Shown here in pieces: positions 1-8,035 of a stretch of 64,000 nt of DNA. Each line of letters opens with the position of its first letter. Within the stretch, counting starts at the first letter, position 1. Source of the stretch: JBFLXR01 sp040757065 (lineage in GTDB: Bacteria; Pseudomonadota; Gammaproteobacteria; Burkholderiales; Gallionellaceae); assembly GCA_040757065.1 (NCBI GenBank), contig JBFLXR010000007.1, positions 59,442 through 123,441 of the forward strand, given 5' to 3'. The notes beneath the pieces are model-generated. The model saw only the letters and a list, made by a program, of their open reading frames with translations, ran no database searches and was not told where the DNA came from. Position numbers and translations under genes: made by a program.

Positions 1-573
1 CAGAGAAGCGACACCCTGACTGACCGACATCGTCAGCGCGGTTTCTGGCAGAATATGCACATAACCGCCGTTGATGCGCTCGTCCAGACAGCGATCGTCG
101 GTAAACAGCATCGCAATCTTGAACTGCACCTTCACCAGACCATCCTTAGTGTTCAGGTCGGCCTTGGTCAGCGGAATCTCCAGCACTTGATTCGGGGTCG
201 AACCGAACTGGATTGCGTTGCGCGGCGTATCGTTAATGTATACGCGCAGATTGGAATGCTTATGCAGCAGCGGGGAGAAGCGGTAATGTACGCGCAGCAC
301 GCCGCCGTTAGCCACAGAATCGCGCGGAACGGGGAAATATACCGTTTGCTCATGGGAAGGCTGTACGCCTTCGAACTGGAAGCCGGACTTATGCCCCAAG
401 TCCACCAATGAAGTTTCGATCTCCATCGCCCCCTTGGCCTGCCCCTCTTCAGCCTTCACCGCAGGCGCTTGCACGGCGGTAGCACGGCTCGCAGCATGCG
501 ATGTGGAAACGGTGAATCCCAAAAGCGCGCTAAGTAAAACCAGCGTCGTTGCACGTAAAGACAGATGCCGCAT
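1..573 (-). CDS. bcsB: BcsB-like cellulose synthase regulatory subunit, N-terminal part (runs off the window)
   Basis: An open frame of 191 codons starts at an ATG at 573 and continues past base 1 without a stop, so only the N-terminus is visible. It begins with a signal peptide (MRHLSLRATTLVLL, then a likely cut after SHA) and continues with a beta-rich domain containing VDLGHKSGFQFEGVQPS, LRVHYRFSPLL and LRVYINDTP. These are typical of the N-terminal carbohydrate-binding half of BcsB, the periplasmic, inner-membrane-anchored partner of cellulose synthase BcsA (family PF03170, recognised by eye). An AGGGAG ribosome-binding site lies 7 bases before the ATG. The gene points away from cysS, so it probably heads an exopolysaccharide cluster outside the window. 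It could serve another c-di-GMP-linked polysaccharide synthase, because BcsA is not visible. Confidence 0.75.
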   Translation of the reverse strand, partial: MRHLSLRATTLVLLSALLGFTVSTSHAASRATAVQAPAVKAEEGQAKGAMEIETSLVDLGHKSGFQFEGVQPSHEQTVYFPVPRDSVANGGVLRVHYRFSPLLHKHSNLRVYINDTPRNAIQFGSTPNQVLEIPLTKADLNTKDGLVKVQFKIAMLFTDDRCLDERINGGYVHILPETALTMSVSQGVASL

Positions 574-710
574 CTTTAAACTCCCTAAGGAAATTATTCT
601 TATTAAACCCAAACCCAAAGAGCGCCTTCGAAAAACCGCGCCTGCACAGCAACCCCGGTACCCGTGCGGCACACATCCGCATTACAAAGACCACTCCATC
701 ATGCTGTCGC

Positions 711-739
711 AGGATCACACATTACGTTTTGGCTGTCAA
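711..739 (-). promoter_or_regulatory. candidate sigma-70 promoter for the BcsB-like gene
   Basis: On the minus strand a perfect TTGACA (739-734) is followed after 17 bases by GATCCT (716-711), which matches the -10 consensus at 3 of 6 positions. The leader would be about 130 bases. The -35 is strong and the -10 weak, so this is a tentative call. Confidence 0.3.
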
Positions 740-793
740 CAATATAGCCGGTAGGCATGCGAAAAACCGCACACTCGACGAAAAACTATTACC

Positions 794-809
794 GATTATC
801 TAGATAATC
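794..809. repeat. perfect 16-base palindrome downstream of cysS
   Basis: GATTATCTAGATAATC is perfectly self-complementary with no loop. It lies 25 bases past the cysS stop and in the upstream region of the divergent BcsB-like gene. There is no T-tract, so it does not look like a standard intrinsic terminator. A protein-binding dyad is an alternative. The rest of the 574-833 gap shows no coding potential that I can support. Confidence 0.45.
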
Positions 810-833
810 AGACCTAGCTCCGTGAAAAATGCA

Positions 834-2213
834 TCAAGCCCGACGCCAGACCGTCCCCTGCGGCGTATCCTCCAACACAATGCCTGCTTCCAACAAATCT
901 TTCCGGATCGCATCGGCTTCGGCGAAGTTTTTGGCTTTTTTCGCTGCCGTACGTGCTTCGATTTGCGCCTGAATATCCGGCTCGCCCAACCCCTCGCCGA
1001 CGCCACCCTGTAAAAACGCCTGCGGATCGCGCTGCAACAAGCCCAGCACCCCGGCCAGCGCTTTAAGTTGCGCAGACATCTGCACGGATTGCGTACGGTT
1101 TGCCTCGTTCGCCAGATCGAACAGCACAGCAATCGCTTCCGGCGTATTGAAGTCGTCCGACATCGCCGCCTTAAAACGTTGTGCGTGCACTTCGGTCCAA
1201 TCTACCGCTCCCGTTTCGGCGCTCACTGACTTCAGCGCAGTATAAAGGCGCGTCAGCGCGCCCTTGGCATCGTCCAGATGCGCATCGGAATAATTCAGCG
1301 GGCTGCGATAATGCGCACGCAGAATGAAGAAGCGCACCACCTCCGCATCGTATTTTTTCAGCACATCGCGGATAGTGAAGAAATTACCCAGCGACTTGGA
1401 CATTTTTTCGTTATCCACCCGCACGAAACCATTGTGCATCCAGTAATTCACGTACTGGCACTGGTGCGCACCTTCGCTTTGCGCAATTTCATTCTCGTGA
1501 TGCGGAAACTGCAAATCCGCGCCGCCGCCGTGAATATCGAAATGCTTGCCGAGCAACTCCGAACCCATCGCCGAGCACTCGATATGCCAGCCGGGACGAC
1601 CCTTGCCCCAAGGCGACTCCCACTTCACCTCTTCCGGCTCGCTTGCTTTGGCATGTTTCCACAGCACGAAATCCAGCGGATCGACCTTACCTTCCGACAC
1701 ATCCACCCGTTCGCCGGCCCGCAAATCCTCCAGCGACTTACCGGACAGCTTGCCGTAGCCCGCAAACTTGCGCACGGCGTAATTTACATCGCCGTCTGCC
1801 GCGCGGTAAGCCAGCCCGTTCTGCTCCAGCCGCCCGATCATTTCCAGCATTTGCGGCACGAACTGCGTGGCGCGCGGCTCATGATTCGGCGGCAAAATCC
1901 CCAACGCCCGCTCGTCTTCATGCATCGCATCGATAAAGCGCTGGGTCAGCGCATGAATCGACTCAGCATTCTCCGCCGCACGCTTGATAATCTTGTCGTC
2001 GATGTCGGTGATATTGCGCACGTAAGTGACGTCGTACCCGGCGGCCCGCAGCCAGCGGGATACCATATCGAATACCACCATCACCCGCGCATGTCCGAGG
2101 TGACAGAAATCGTAAACCGTCATGCCGCACACATACATGCGCACCTTGCCGGATTCGATCGGCTGGAATATCTGCTTTTCACGCGCCAGCGTGTTGTAAA
2201 TCTTCAACGTCAC
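834..2213 (-). CDS. cysS: cysteinyl-tRNA synthetase
   Basis: Class I aminoacyl-tRNA synthetase that charges tRNA-Cys in the cytoplasm; 459 residues, normal for the bacterial monomeric enzyme. The HIGH signature is HLGH at residues 38-41, the zinc-site residues appear as YVCGMTVYD, WHIECSAM and HHENEIAQSE, and KMSKSLGN is the KMSKS loop near residue 266. The start is a GTG at 2213. It aligns with the usual CysRS N-terminus (LKIYNTLAREKQIF), and no ATG fits better. It is the last gene of the minus-strand run glnS-usp-GNAT-cysS, 16 bases after the GNAT stop, and probably co-transcribed. Confidence 0.97.
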   Translation of the reverse strand: MTLKIYNTLAREKQIFQPIESGKVRMYVCGMTVYDFCHLGHARVMVVFDMVSRWLRAAGYDVTYVRNITDIDDKIIKRAAENAESIHALTQRFIDAMHEDERALGILPPNHEPRATQFVPQMLEMIGRLEQNGLAYRAADGDVNYAVRKFAGYGKLSGKSLEDLRAGERVDVSEGKVDPLDFVLWKHAKASEPEEVKWESPWGKGRPGWHIECSAMGSELLGKHFDIHGGGADLQFPHHENEIAQSEGAHQCQYVNYWMHNGFVRVDNEKMSKSLGNFFTIRDVLKKYDAEVVRFFILRAHYRSPLNYSDAHLDDAKGALTRLYTALKSVSAETGAVDWTEVHAQRFKAAMSDDFNTPEAIAVLFDLANEANRTQSVQMSAQLKALAGVLGLLQRDPQAFLQGGVGEGLGEPDIQAQIEARTAAKKAKNFAEADAIRKDLLEAGIVLEDTPQGTVWRRA

Positions 2214-2229
2214 TTCGTGCCTATCCGTT

Positions 2230-2718
2230 TCAATCGTTCAAATCGCGTTCAAAAACCCAGTAATGGCCGCCGCCGGGACGCATCCAGTCGCGTGCCGGAT
2301 TACGGCGAAAACCCTGCAACTGGTAAAGACCGTGTGCATAGGAATGCATCGGCTGGGTCGCCAGCACCACACGACGAAAACCGCGATTCGCCACGCGCCC
2401 GACGCATTCGCGTAACAGCGCCGAGCCCACGCCGCGGCGACGCATATGCGACGGTACCGCCAGCAAATGAATCTCCGCCTCGTTATGTTCAGCCACCTGC
2501 CGTACCGGACTGTGCGGCTCCACCAGCATGCACAACCCCACCACCTCACAGTTGTGTTTAGCCACCACGATCTCGCCGTGCGTGCGCAATTCGGCAGGAT
2601 TCAGGGTTTTATGCAACACAGCGCCGTCGGCGAATCCCGTGCCGACGAACACATCGTTCAGCAAAGCGGACAGAGATTCATCGTCGGCATGCTCGAATTC
2701 AAAACCTTCCAATTCCAT
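2230..2718 (-). CDS. GNAT-family N-acetyltransferase
   Basis: A 162-residue single-domain protein of the GNAT superfamily, which transfers acetyl groups from acetyl-CoA to amines. The acetyl-CoA pyrophosphate loop is visible as RRRGVGSALL (R-x-x-G-x-G/A), preceded by the beta-strand EIHLLAVPSHM. The C-terminus has the usual YQLQGFRR beta-bulge region. I chose the ATG at 2718 because GGAGGGG lies just upstream, although the frame stays open further into the usp gene. The substrate cannot be told from sequence; RimI-like protein modification or small-molecule acetylation are both possible. It lies between usp and cysS in one transcription unit. Confidence 0.88.
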   Translation of the reverse strand: MELEGFEFEHADDESLSALLNDVFVGTGFADGAVLHKTLNPAELRTHGEIVVAKHNCEVVGLCMLVEPHSPVRQVAEHNEAEIHLLAVPSHMRRRGVGSALLRECVGRVANRGFRRVVLATQPMHSYAHGLYQLQGFRRNPARDWMRPGGGHYWVFERDLND

Positions 2719-2743
2719 GCACCCCTCCATCATCAAAATATAA

Positions 2744-3190
2744 TTATTTAATTTCCCGCACCAGCAACACCGGCATGGCCGCCAGCCGCGCCACATCTTC
2801 CGCCACGCTGCCGAGCAGTAAGCGGTCAACGCCCTTACGTCCATGCGTACCAAGCACAATCACCTCGGCCTTCCAGTCATTCGCCTCTTCGGCAATCACC
2901 GCACCGATGCGCTGGCTGGCATCGTTCACCTGCCGGGTTTCGGAAGCGATCCCGGCCGCCGCAACCTTTCCCTGCGCGCGCGCCAGAATCTTGCGCCCGT
3001 TTTCTTCCAACTGATCGAGCAACTCCTGCGGCAACACCCAGTTATCTTCTAACGTGAGCATCACCGGCTCTTCGTTCACATGCAGCAAGAGCAACGCCGA
3101 TCCGCCGTCGCGCGCCAGCTTCATCGCCTCGTTCAGCGCACATTCCGCCGTCGAACTGCCATCTACCGCCACTAAAATGCGTTGATACAT
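2744..3190 (-). CDS. universal stress protein, UspA family
   Basis: A 148-residue single Usp domain, the usual length. It starts with the beta-strand and Asp of the fold (ILVAVDGSSTAE) and ends with the ATP-binding motif G-2x-G-9x-G-S (GTHGRKGVDRLLLGS) followed by MPVLLVRE. This marks it as an ATP-binding type Usp. Such proteins are cytoplasmic and usually dimeric, and are linked to survival of stress or stationary phase. A near-perfect AAGGAGG lies 5 bases before the ATG. It sits 16 bases after glnS on the same strand. Confidence 0.93.
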   Translation of the reverse strand: MYQRILVAVDGSSTAECALNEAMKLARDGGSALLLLHVNEEPVMLTLEDNWVLPQELLDQLEENGRKILARAQGKVAAAGIASETRQVNDASQRIGAVIAEEANDWKAEVIVLGTHGRKGVDRLLLGSVAEDVARLAAMPVLLVREIK

Positions 3191-3206
3191 CGCAGCCTCC
3201 TTCCGG

Positions 3207-4883
3207 TTAGCGCGCGTCTTTCGCCCACGAATCCTTCAGCGTCACCGCGCGGTTGAACACCAGCTTCCCGCCTGCCGCGTGATCGCAGCGGTCGGTGCAA
3301 AAATAGCCCAAGCGCTCAAACTGATAATGCGTCTCCGGCGCAGCATCCCGCACCGCCGCCTCTACCCAGCCCTGCATCACAGTCAGCGATTCCGGGTTAA
3401 TGAAATCCAGGAAATTTTTCTCTTTATCCGCATCCGGCTCCGGCACGGTAAACAGACGATCGTACAAACGGATTTCTGCCGGCAGCGCATCTGCGCAAGA
3501 CAGCCAGTGAATCACGCCTTTAACTTTACGTCCCACGGGATTTTTACCCAAGGTTTCCGGATCTATCGAGCAGCGCAGCTCGACCACCTTACCTTCGGCA
3601 TCTTTGATTACCTCATCGCACCGCATCACGTAAGAATAGCGCAGGCGCACTTCACCGCCCGGCGTCAACCGCTGCCAACCTTCCGCCGGCACTTCGGCGA
3701 AATCGTCCGCTTCAATCCAGATTTCGCGGCCGAACGGCACCAAACGGCTGCCGAATTCCGGGTGCTGCGGATGGAACCCCGCTTCGCGCGATTGCGCATT
3801 CGCCTCGTCGAAATTGGTAATCGTCACCTTTAGCGGCTGAATCACCGCCATCACACGCGGCGCGCGCGCTTCCAAGTCTTCGCGGATACAGCCTTCCAGC
3901 ACGCTCATATCCACCACGTTTTCACTCTTGGAAATACCGATACGGCGGGCGAATTCGCGAATACCTTCCGGCGTATAGCCGCGGCGGCGCATCCCCGATA
4001 TGGTCGGCATACGCGGATCGTCCCAGCCGGACACGCGCCCCTCATTCACCAATTGCAGCAGCTTGCGCTTACTGGTGACGGTGTAATGCAGTTCCAGACG
4101 GGAAAACTCGATTTGCTGCGGATGACACGGGACGGACAACTGATCCAACACCCAGTCGTACAACGGGCGGTGATCTTCGAATTCCAGCGTACACAGCGAA
4201 TGGGTAATGTTTTCCAGCGCATCGGAAATACAGTGCGTGTAGTCGTACATCGGGTAAATACACCACTGGTCGCCGGTACGGATATGGTGCGCGCGGCGAA
4301 TACGGTAGATCACCGGATCGCGCAGGTTGATATTGCCCGAGGCCATATCGATCTTGGCGCGCAGCACTTTCGCGCCGTCGGCAAATTCGCCGGCACGCAT
4401 GCGGGCGAATAAATCCAGATTTTCTTCGATGCTGCGTGCGCGATACGGGCTGGGCTTGCCCGGCTGGGTCAGGGTCCCGCGATATTCGCGCATCTCCTCG
4501 GCAGACAGATCGTCCACATAGGCTTTGCCCTGTTTAATCAACTCAACCGCGAAGGCGTAAAGCTGCTCGAAATAATCGGACGCCCAGCGCACCTCGCCAT
4601 TCCAGTGAAAACCGAGCCAGCGCACATCATCCTGAATAGAGCGTGCGTACTCTTCGCTTTCTTTTTCCGGGTTGGTGTCGTCGAAGCGCAGGTTGCACTT
4701 ACCTTGAAAATCCTGCGCCAGACCAAAATTCAAGCAAATCGACTTCGCATGGCCGACATGCAAATAGCCGTTCGGCTCGGGCGGGAAACGCGTCACAATC
4801 CCGCTGTGCTTGCCGCTGGCAAGATCCCCCTCAATGACGTTGCGGATGAAATGGGAAACGGGGGCGGGGGCTGCACTGCTCAT
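3207..4883 (-). CDS. glnS: glutaminyl-tRNA synthetase
   Basis: Class Ic synthetase that charges tRNA-Gln directly; 558 residues. The signatures are FPPEPNGYLHVGHAKS (HIGH variant HVGH at 42-45) and the KMSKS variant TSKRKLLQLV. The C-terminal half carries the GlnRS anticodon-binding beta-barrels. A TTG six bases upstream (4889) is in frame, but I prefer the ATG at 4883. There is no strong Shine-Dalgarno at either. A glnS gene indicates direct charging of Gln-tRNA, which fits a proteobacterium. It heads the glnS-usp-GNAT-cysS unit and is divergent from the TPR gene. Confidence 0.97.
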   Translation of the reverse strand: MSSAAPAPVSHFIRNVIEGDLASGKHSGIVTRFPPEPNGYLHVGHAKSICLNFGLAQDFQGKCNLRFDDTNPEKESEEYARSIQDDVRWLGFHWNGEVRWASDYFEQLYAFAVELIKQGKAYVDDLSAEEMREYRGTLTQPGKPSPYRARSIEENLDLFARMRAGEFADGAKVLRAKIDMASGNINLRDPVIYRIRRAHHIRTGDQWCIYPMYDYTHCISDALENITHSLCTLEFEDHRPLYDWVLDQLSVPCHPQQIEFSRLELHYTVTSKRKLLQLVNEGRVSGWDDPRMPTISGMRRRGYTPEGIREFARRIGISKSENVVDMSVLEGCIREDLEARAPRVMAVIQPLKVTITNFDEANAQSREAGFHPQHPEFGSRLVPFGREIWIEADDFAEVPAEGWQRLTPGGEVRLRYSYVMRCDEVIKDAEGKVVELRCSIDPETLGKNPVGRKVKGVIHWLSCADALPAEIRLYDRLFTVPEPDADKEKNFLDFINPESLTVMQGWVEAAVRDAAPETHYQFERLGYFCTDRCDHAAGGKLVFNRAVTLKDSWAKDAR

Positions 4884-4981
4884 GTTCAAATCGTAAAGTC
4901 CGGTTAGCTAAACGGCAGGATTCTACCCGAAAACCCCCTCCCCCCTGCAATGGGCAAGCATGTGCCAGCCGCCGCCAGATT

Positions 4982-4990
4982 TGGTAGAAT
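4982..4990 (+). promoter_or_regulatory. extended -10 promoter for the TPR gene
   Basis: TGGTAGAAT fits an extended -10 element (TGn followed by TAGAAT, 5 of 6). It would start transcription near 4997, about 48 bases before the TPR gene ATG. No good -35 is visible, as is usual for extended -10 promoters. On the other strand a TAGAAT at 4925-4920 could serve glnS. Confidence 0.45.
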
Positions 4991-5044
4991 CCCGCGCACT
5001 TGTCGACAACCTTGCGGCAACTTGCACATAAAATAGCCAACCAA

Positions 5045-5629
5045 ATGTATTTTAAGAAAAAAGATCAATATCGCCTGTTGCCCGGCGCAATTCTGCTCTG
5101 TCTGAGCTGCGCCGCACTGGCAGACGATGTGCAAGATGCCAACAAATTGTTCAAGCAGAAGCAATACGCGCCTGCGCTCGAAAAAGTCGACAGGACACTG
5201 GTCGCCAAGCCGAACGATGCGACCGCCCGTTTTCTGAAAGGGCTGATTCTGGCCGAACAAGGCAAAAACCCGGAAGCGCTGGCGATTTTCAACAGATTGA
5301 CCGAAGATTATCCCGAACTGCCGGAACCCTATAACAACGTGGCCGTGCTGTTCGCCGCGCAAGGCGATTATGAAAAAGCGCGCCATGCTCTGGAAATGGC
5401 GATCCGCACCCATCCGGGCTATGCCCTCGCACACGAAAACTTGGGCGACCTCTACATCAAGATGGCGAGTCAGTCCTATGAGAGCGCACTCAAATTCGAC
5501 AAACGCAGCACTGCGCAAAACAAACTCACATTATCCAGAGGCGTGTTAAACAGCAATGGCAAACCGCTCGCGCCCCCTCTGGCACCGAGCCTGACTCCCG
5601 CGCAGCCTGCCACCAACGAACAGCGGTAA
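5045..5629 (+). CDS. periplasmic tetratricopeptide-repeat protein
   Basis: A 194-residue protein with a signal peptide (MYFKKKDQYRLLPGAILL, cut near ALA/DD) followed by TPR-type helical repeats. Examples are ANKLFKQKQYAPALEKVDR, PNDATARFLKGLILAEQG, YNNVAVLFAAQGDYEKAR and YALAHENLGDLYIKMA. The tail is low-complexity and Pro/Ala-rich. TPR proteins act as protein-protein scaffolds and the partner is unknown. An in-frame TTG at 5000 is open, but only the ATG at 5045 gives a clean signal peptide. It sits just upstream of the exported cyclophilin, which may hint at a role in envelope protein assembly (inference). Confidence 0.82.
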   Translation: MYFKKKDQYRLLPGAILLCLSCAALADDVQDANKLFKQKQYAPALEKVDRTLVAKPNDATARFLKGLILAEQGKNPEALAIFNRLTEDYPELPEPYNNVAVLFAAQGDYEKARHALEMAIRTHPGYALAHENLGDLYIKMASQSYESALKFDKRSTAQNKLTLSRGVLNSNGKPLAPPLAPSLTPAQPATNEQR

Positions 5630-5665
5630 TCGCACAATCAGTCATCTCGTTCACAAAGGAACCGC

Positions 5666-6259
5666 ATGAAATTCTTAAAGTTTTTTATCCCGCTGCTGCT
5701 CGCCCTGTGCCTCGGCACCGCGCAGGCCGCCGCCAACCCACCATCAATCAAAGGAAAGCATAAAATGGTTAAACTGCATACTTCTCTCGGCACGATTACA
5801 CTGGAACTGGATGCTGAAAAGGCACCCGTCACCGTCAAGAACTTCCTCGACTACGTAAACAGCGGCTTCTACAGCAACACCGTATTTCACCGCGTGATCA
5901 ATGGCTTCATGATCCAAGGCGGCGGCTTCGAACCCGGTATGAAACAAAAACCGACCAACGCCACGATTCAGAACGAAGCAGCTAACGGCTTGAAGAACGA
6001 CGCCTACACGATCGCCATGGCGCGCACCTCCGAACCGCACTCCGCCACAGCGCAATTTTTCATCAACGTTGCCGATAACGGCTTCCTGAACTACAGCGCC
6101 CCGAACGCACAAGGCTACGGCTACTGCGTATTCGGCAAGGTTGTGGAAGGCAAGGAAGTGGTCGATGCCATCCGTAAGGTGCGTACCGGCAACCGCGGTT
6201 TCCATCAAGACGTGCCGGTGGAAGACGTGGTCATCACCAGCGCGGAAGTCGTGCAATAA
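5666..6259 (+). CDS. peptidyl-prolyl cis-trans isomerase, cyclophilin type
   Basis: Cyclophilin domain that catalyses proline cis/trans isomerisation. The core FHRVINGFMIQGGGFEPG and the stretch HSATAQFFINV match the E. coli PpiB active site almost residue for residue. The first 33 residues add a signal peptide (MKFLKFFIPLLLALCLG, cut near AQA/AA), so the full form should be periplasmic. The start at 5666 has AAGGA 7 bases upstream. A second in-frame ATG at 5765 has its own AAGGAAA upstream and would give a PpiB-sized cytoplasmic form beginning MVKLHTSLG. A ppiB/ppiA label is therefore ambiguous. It is followed by lpxH, as ppiB is in many proteobacteria. Confidence 0.93.
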   Translation: MKFLKFFIPLLLALCLGTAQAAANPPSIKGKHKMVKLHTSLGTITLELDAEKAPVTVKNFLDYVNSGFYSNTVFHRVINGFMIQGGGFEPGMKQKPTNATIQNEAANGLKNDAYTIAMARTSEPHSATAQFFINVADNGFLNYSAPNAQGYGYCVFGKVVEGKEVVDAIRKVRTGNRGFHQDVPVEDVVITSAEVVQ

Positions 6260-6264
6260 ATCGG

Positions 6265-6280
6265 CAGGGCGCAAGCCCTG
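6265..6280 (+). terminator. intercistronic hairpin between cyclophilin and lpxH
   Basis: CAGGGC and GCCCTG form a 6-bp stem around a GCAA loop in the 30-base gap. There is no following T-run, so it is more likely an RNA-stability or weak pausing hairpin than a real terminator. Confidence 0.3.
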
Positions 6281-6289
6281 TTCGGCCTC

Positions 6290-7018
6290 ATGCCGCACAG
6301 CCTGTTTATTTCCGACCTGCATTTAAGTGAAGAACAGCCGCAAATCACGCGGCTGTTTCTGCATTTTTTGCGGCATAACGCCCAACAGGCCGAGGCGTTG
6401 TACATCCTCGGCGATTTATTCGAATACTGGGCCGGCGACGACGATCTCGACGCCCCCCTGCACCGCCAAGTGAGCGATGCCCTGCATGCACTGAGCGATA
6501 AAGGTACGCGCATTTTCCTGATGCACGGCAACCGCGATTTATTGATGGGCGAGGCCTTGGCCGCTGCCTGCGGCGCAACCTTGCTGCCCGACCCGACGCT
6601 GATCGACCTCTACGGCACTCCTGCCATCATCAGTCACGGCGATGCCCTATGCACCGACGATGCAGAATATCAAGCCTTCCGCAGCCAGGTGCGCAACCCG
6701 GAATGGCAACGGCATTTCCTCGCACAACCGCTGGCGCAACGCAAAGCCTTCATCGAAAAGGTACGTGCGCAAAGCGAGCAAAACAAACAAACCAAAGCCT
6801 ACGACATCATGGACGTCAACCCGTCCGCCGTCGAAGCCATGCTGCGACAGCATGCTGCCCCCCTTCTGATTCATGGTCACACCCATCGCATGGCGGAGCA
6901 TCGGCTCACCGTAGATGGGCGCTCCTGCACCCGCTGGGTGCTCGGCGACTGGCATGCCGGGCACGGCAATGCGCTGAAATGCGCTCCGCATGGTTGCGCA
7001 CTCGTAGCCTTTTCATAA
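6290..7018 (+). CDS. lpxH: UDP-2,3-diacylglucosamine diphosphatase
   Basis: Peripheral membrane calcineurin-like phosphoesterase that hydrolyses UDP-2,3-diacylglucosamine to lipid X in lipid A synthesis. All metal-site motifs are present in order: ISDLHL (residues 7-12), GDLFEYW, MHGNRDLLMG, SHGD and HGHTHRMAEH. Length is 242 residues, as in E. coli LpxH. It is the second gene of a cyclophilin-lpxH pair. With plsC, gmhB and lnt elsewhere in the window it shows an LPS-bearing outer membrane. Confidence 0.95.
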   Translation: MPHSLFISDLHLSEEQPQITRLFLHFLRHNAQQAEALYILGDLFEYWAGDDDLDAPLHRQVSDALHALSDKGTRIFLMHGNRDLLMGEALAAACGATLLPDPTLIDLYGTPAIISHGDALCTDDAEYQAFRSQVRNPEWQRHFLAQPLAQRKAFIEKVRAQSEQNKQTKAYDIMDVNPSAVEAMLRQHAAPLLIHGHTHRMAEHRLTVDGRSCTRWVLGDWHAGHGNALKCAPHGCALVAFS

Positions 7019-7035
7019 ACTTTCGAAAGAAAAGC

Positions 7036-7332
7036 ATGCCCGCTTACATTCTCATCCGGGTTAAAACCAGCCAGCCCGAGCAGCTCAAAGCCTACCAGCA
7101 AACCGCACCGGCTATCGTCGCGCAATACAAAGGAAAATTTATCGTTCGCGGCGGGAACAGCATGGTTCTTGAAGGAACAAGCGAACCCGGTCGCATCGTG
7201 GTTTTGGAGTTTCCCACCCTTGCCGATGCCGAGGCTTTTTACCGTTCGCCAGAATATTCTGCTGCGAAAAAGCTACGCGATGGAATTGCCGACTTCGAAA
7301 TGATTGCCGTCGAAGGCCTCACGCCAACTTAA
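7036..7332 (+). CDS. DUF1330 family protein
   Basis: A 98-residue protein with the ferredoxin-like dimeric alpha-beta barrel pattern of DUF1330. It shows AYILIRVKTSQPEQLKAYQQ, then a central FIVRGG, and RIVVLEFPTLADAEAFYRSPEY. Members are small cytoplasmic proteins of unknown function. The ATG at 7036 follows an AAAGAAAAG purine run, 17 bases after lpxH. It is followed at 15 bases by an alpha/beta hydrolase on the same strand, so the two may be co-transcribed. Confidence 0.88.
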   Translation: MPAYILIRVKTSQPEQLKAYQQTAPAIVAQYKGKFIVRGGNSMVLEGTSEPGRIVVLEFPTLADAEAFYRSPEYSAAKKLRDGIADFEMIAVEGLTPT

Positions 7333-7347
7333 TCACGAATCCCGACG

Positions 7348-7980
7348 ATGCAACCGGAAAAAATCCTCTTCCTTCCCGGCACAGGCGGCAATCCGAACTT
7401 CTGGAAACCGGCGGGGCAATTATTGAACACCGGCATTCCGCACCGCTATTTCGGATGGCCGGGGTTCGAAGCCATGCCGGACATGCACAACATCCATAGC
7501 CTTAACGACCTCGCCGCCCGGGTAGCCGCAGAAATCGAAGGGCCGACTGCCATCGTTGCGCAGTCGATGGGCGGTATTCTGTCCATCCGCACTGCACTTG
7601 CCTTTCCAGACCTCATTACGCACTTGGTACTAACTGCGACCTCTGGCGGCATCGACGTTTCATCGTTAGGCGCACAGGATTGGCGAAACGATTTTCTCGA
7701 AGCCAACCCGCAAGCGCCGCGCTGGTTTATCGAGGAACGCACGGACTACTCCGCTCAACTGCCGGACATTCGCATTCCGGTTCAACTAATCTGGGGCGAT
7801 GCCGACCCGATCAGCCCGGTTGCTGTCGGCAAAAAACTTCTCGATTTACTTCCCAACGCAAAGTTGGATGTCATCCCCGGAGGCGCGCACGACGTTGCCG
7901 TCACACATGCGCACCAAGTAGCGAACTTGATCGGAACACATCTTGCAATCAATACATACGAAGCGCGATCTGCCCCTTGA
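7348..7980 (+). CDS. alpha/beta hydrolase
   Basis: A 210-residue alpha/beta-hydrolase fold protein. An oxyanion-side loop is seen as FLPGTGG. The nucleophile elbow is AQSMGG, the acid is the Asp of WGDADPISP, and the catalytic His is in GGAHDVAVTH. No signal peptide is present, so it is cytoplasmic. The substrate is unknown and the lid is short. Its stop codon overlaps the -35 element of the MerR-type promoter of the next gene, which suggests that the cluster ends here. Confidence 0.85.
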   Translation: MQPEKILFLPGTGGNPNFWKPAGQLLNTGIPHRYFGWPGFEAMPDMHNIHSLNDLAARVAAEIEGPTAIVAQSMGGILSIRTALAFPDLITHLVLTATSGGIDVSSLGAQDWRNDFLEANPQAPRWFIEERTDYSAQLPDIRIPVQLIWGDADPISPVAVGKKLLDLLPNAKLDVIPGGAHDVAVTHAHQVANLIGTHLAINTYEARSAP

Positions 7981-8007
7981 CCCTCACGCAACGTGAGGCC
8001 TCATGCT
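7977..8007 (+). promoter_or_regulatory. MerR-type promoter/operator for the MerR-TipAS gene
   Basis: TTGACC (7977-7982) and CATGCT (8002-8007, 3 of 6 to the -10 consensus) are separated by 19 bases, the over-long spacing typical of MerR-activated promoters. A perfect 7-bp dyad CCTCACG-CAA-CGTGAGG (7982-7998) fills the spacer. The -35 overlaps the stop codon of the hydrolase gene. Transcription would start near 8014, 22 bases before the MerR start codon, which points to autoregulation. Confidence 0.6.
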
Positions 8008-8035
8008 GCATGCACGTTGAAGAAAGGAGCTGCCG

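Noticed and set aside
1278..2561. 427-codon plus-strand frame across cysS and the GNAT gene
   Set aside because: Antisense to two well-supported genes, with no family resemblance.
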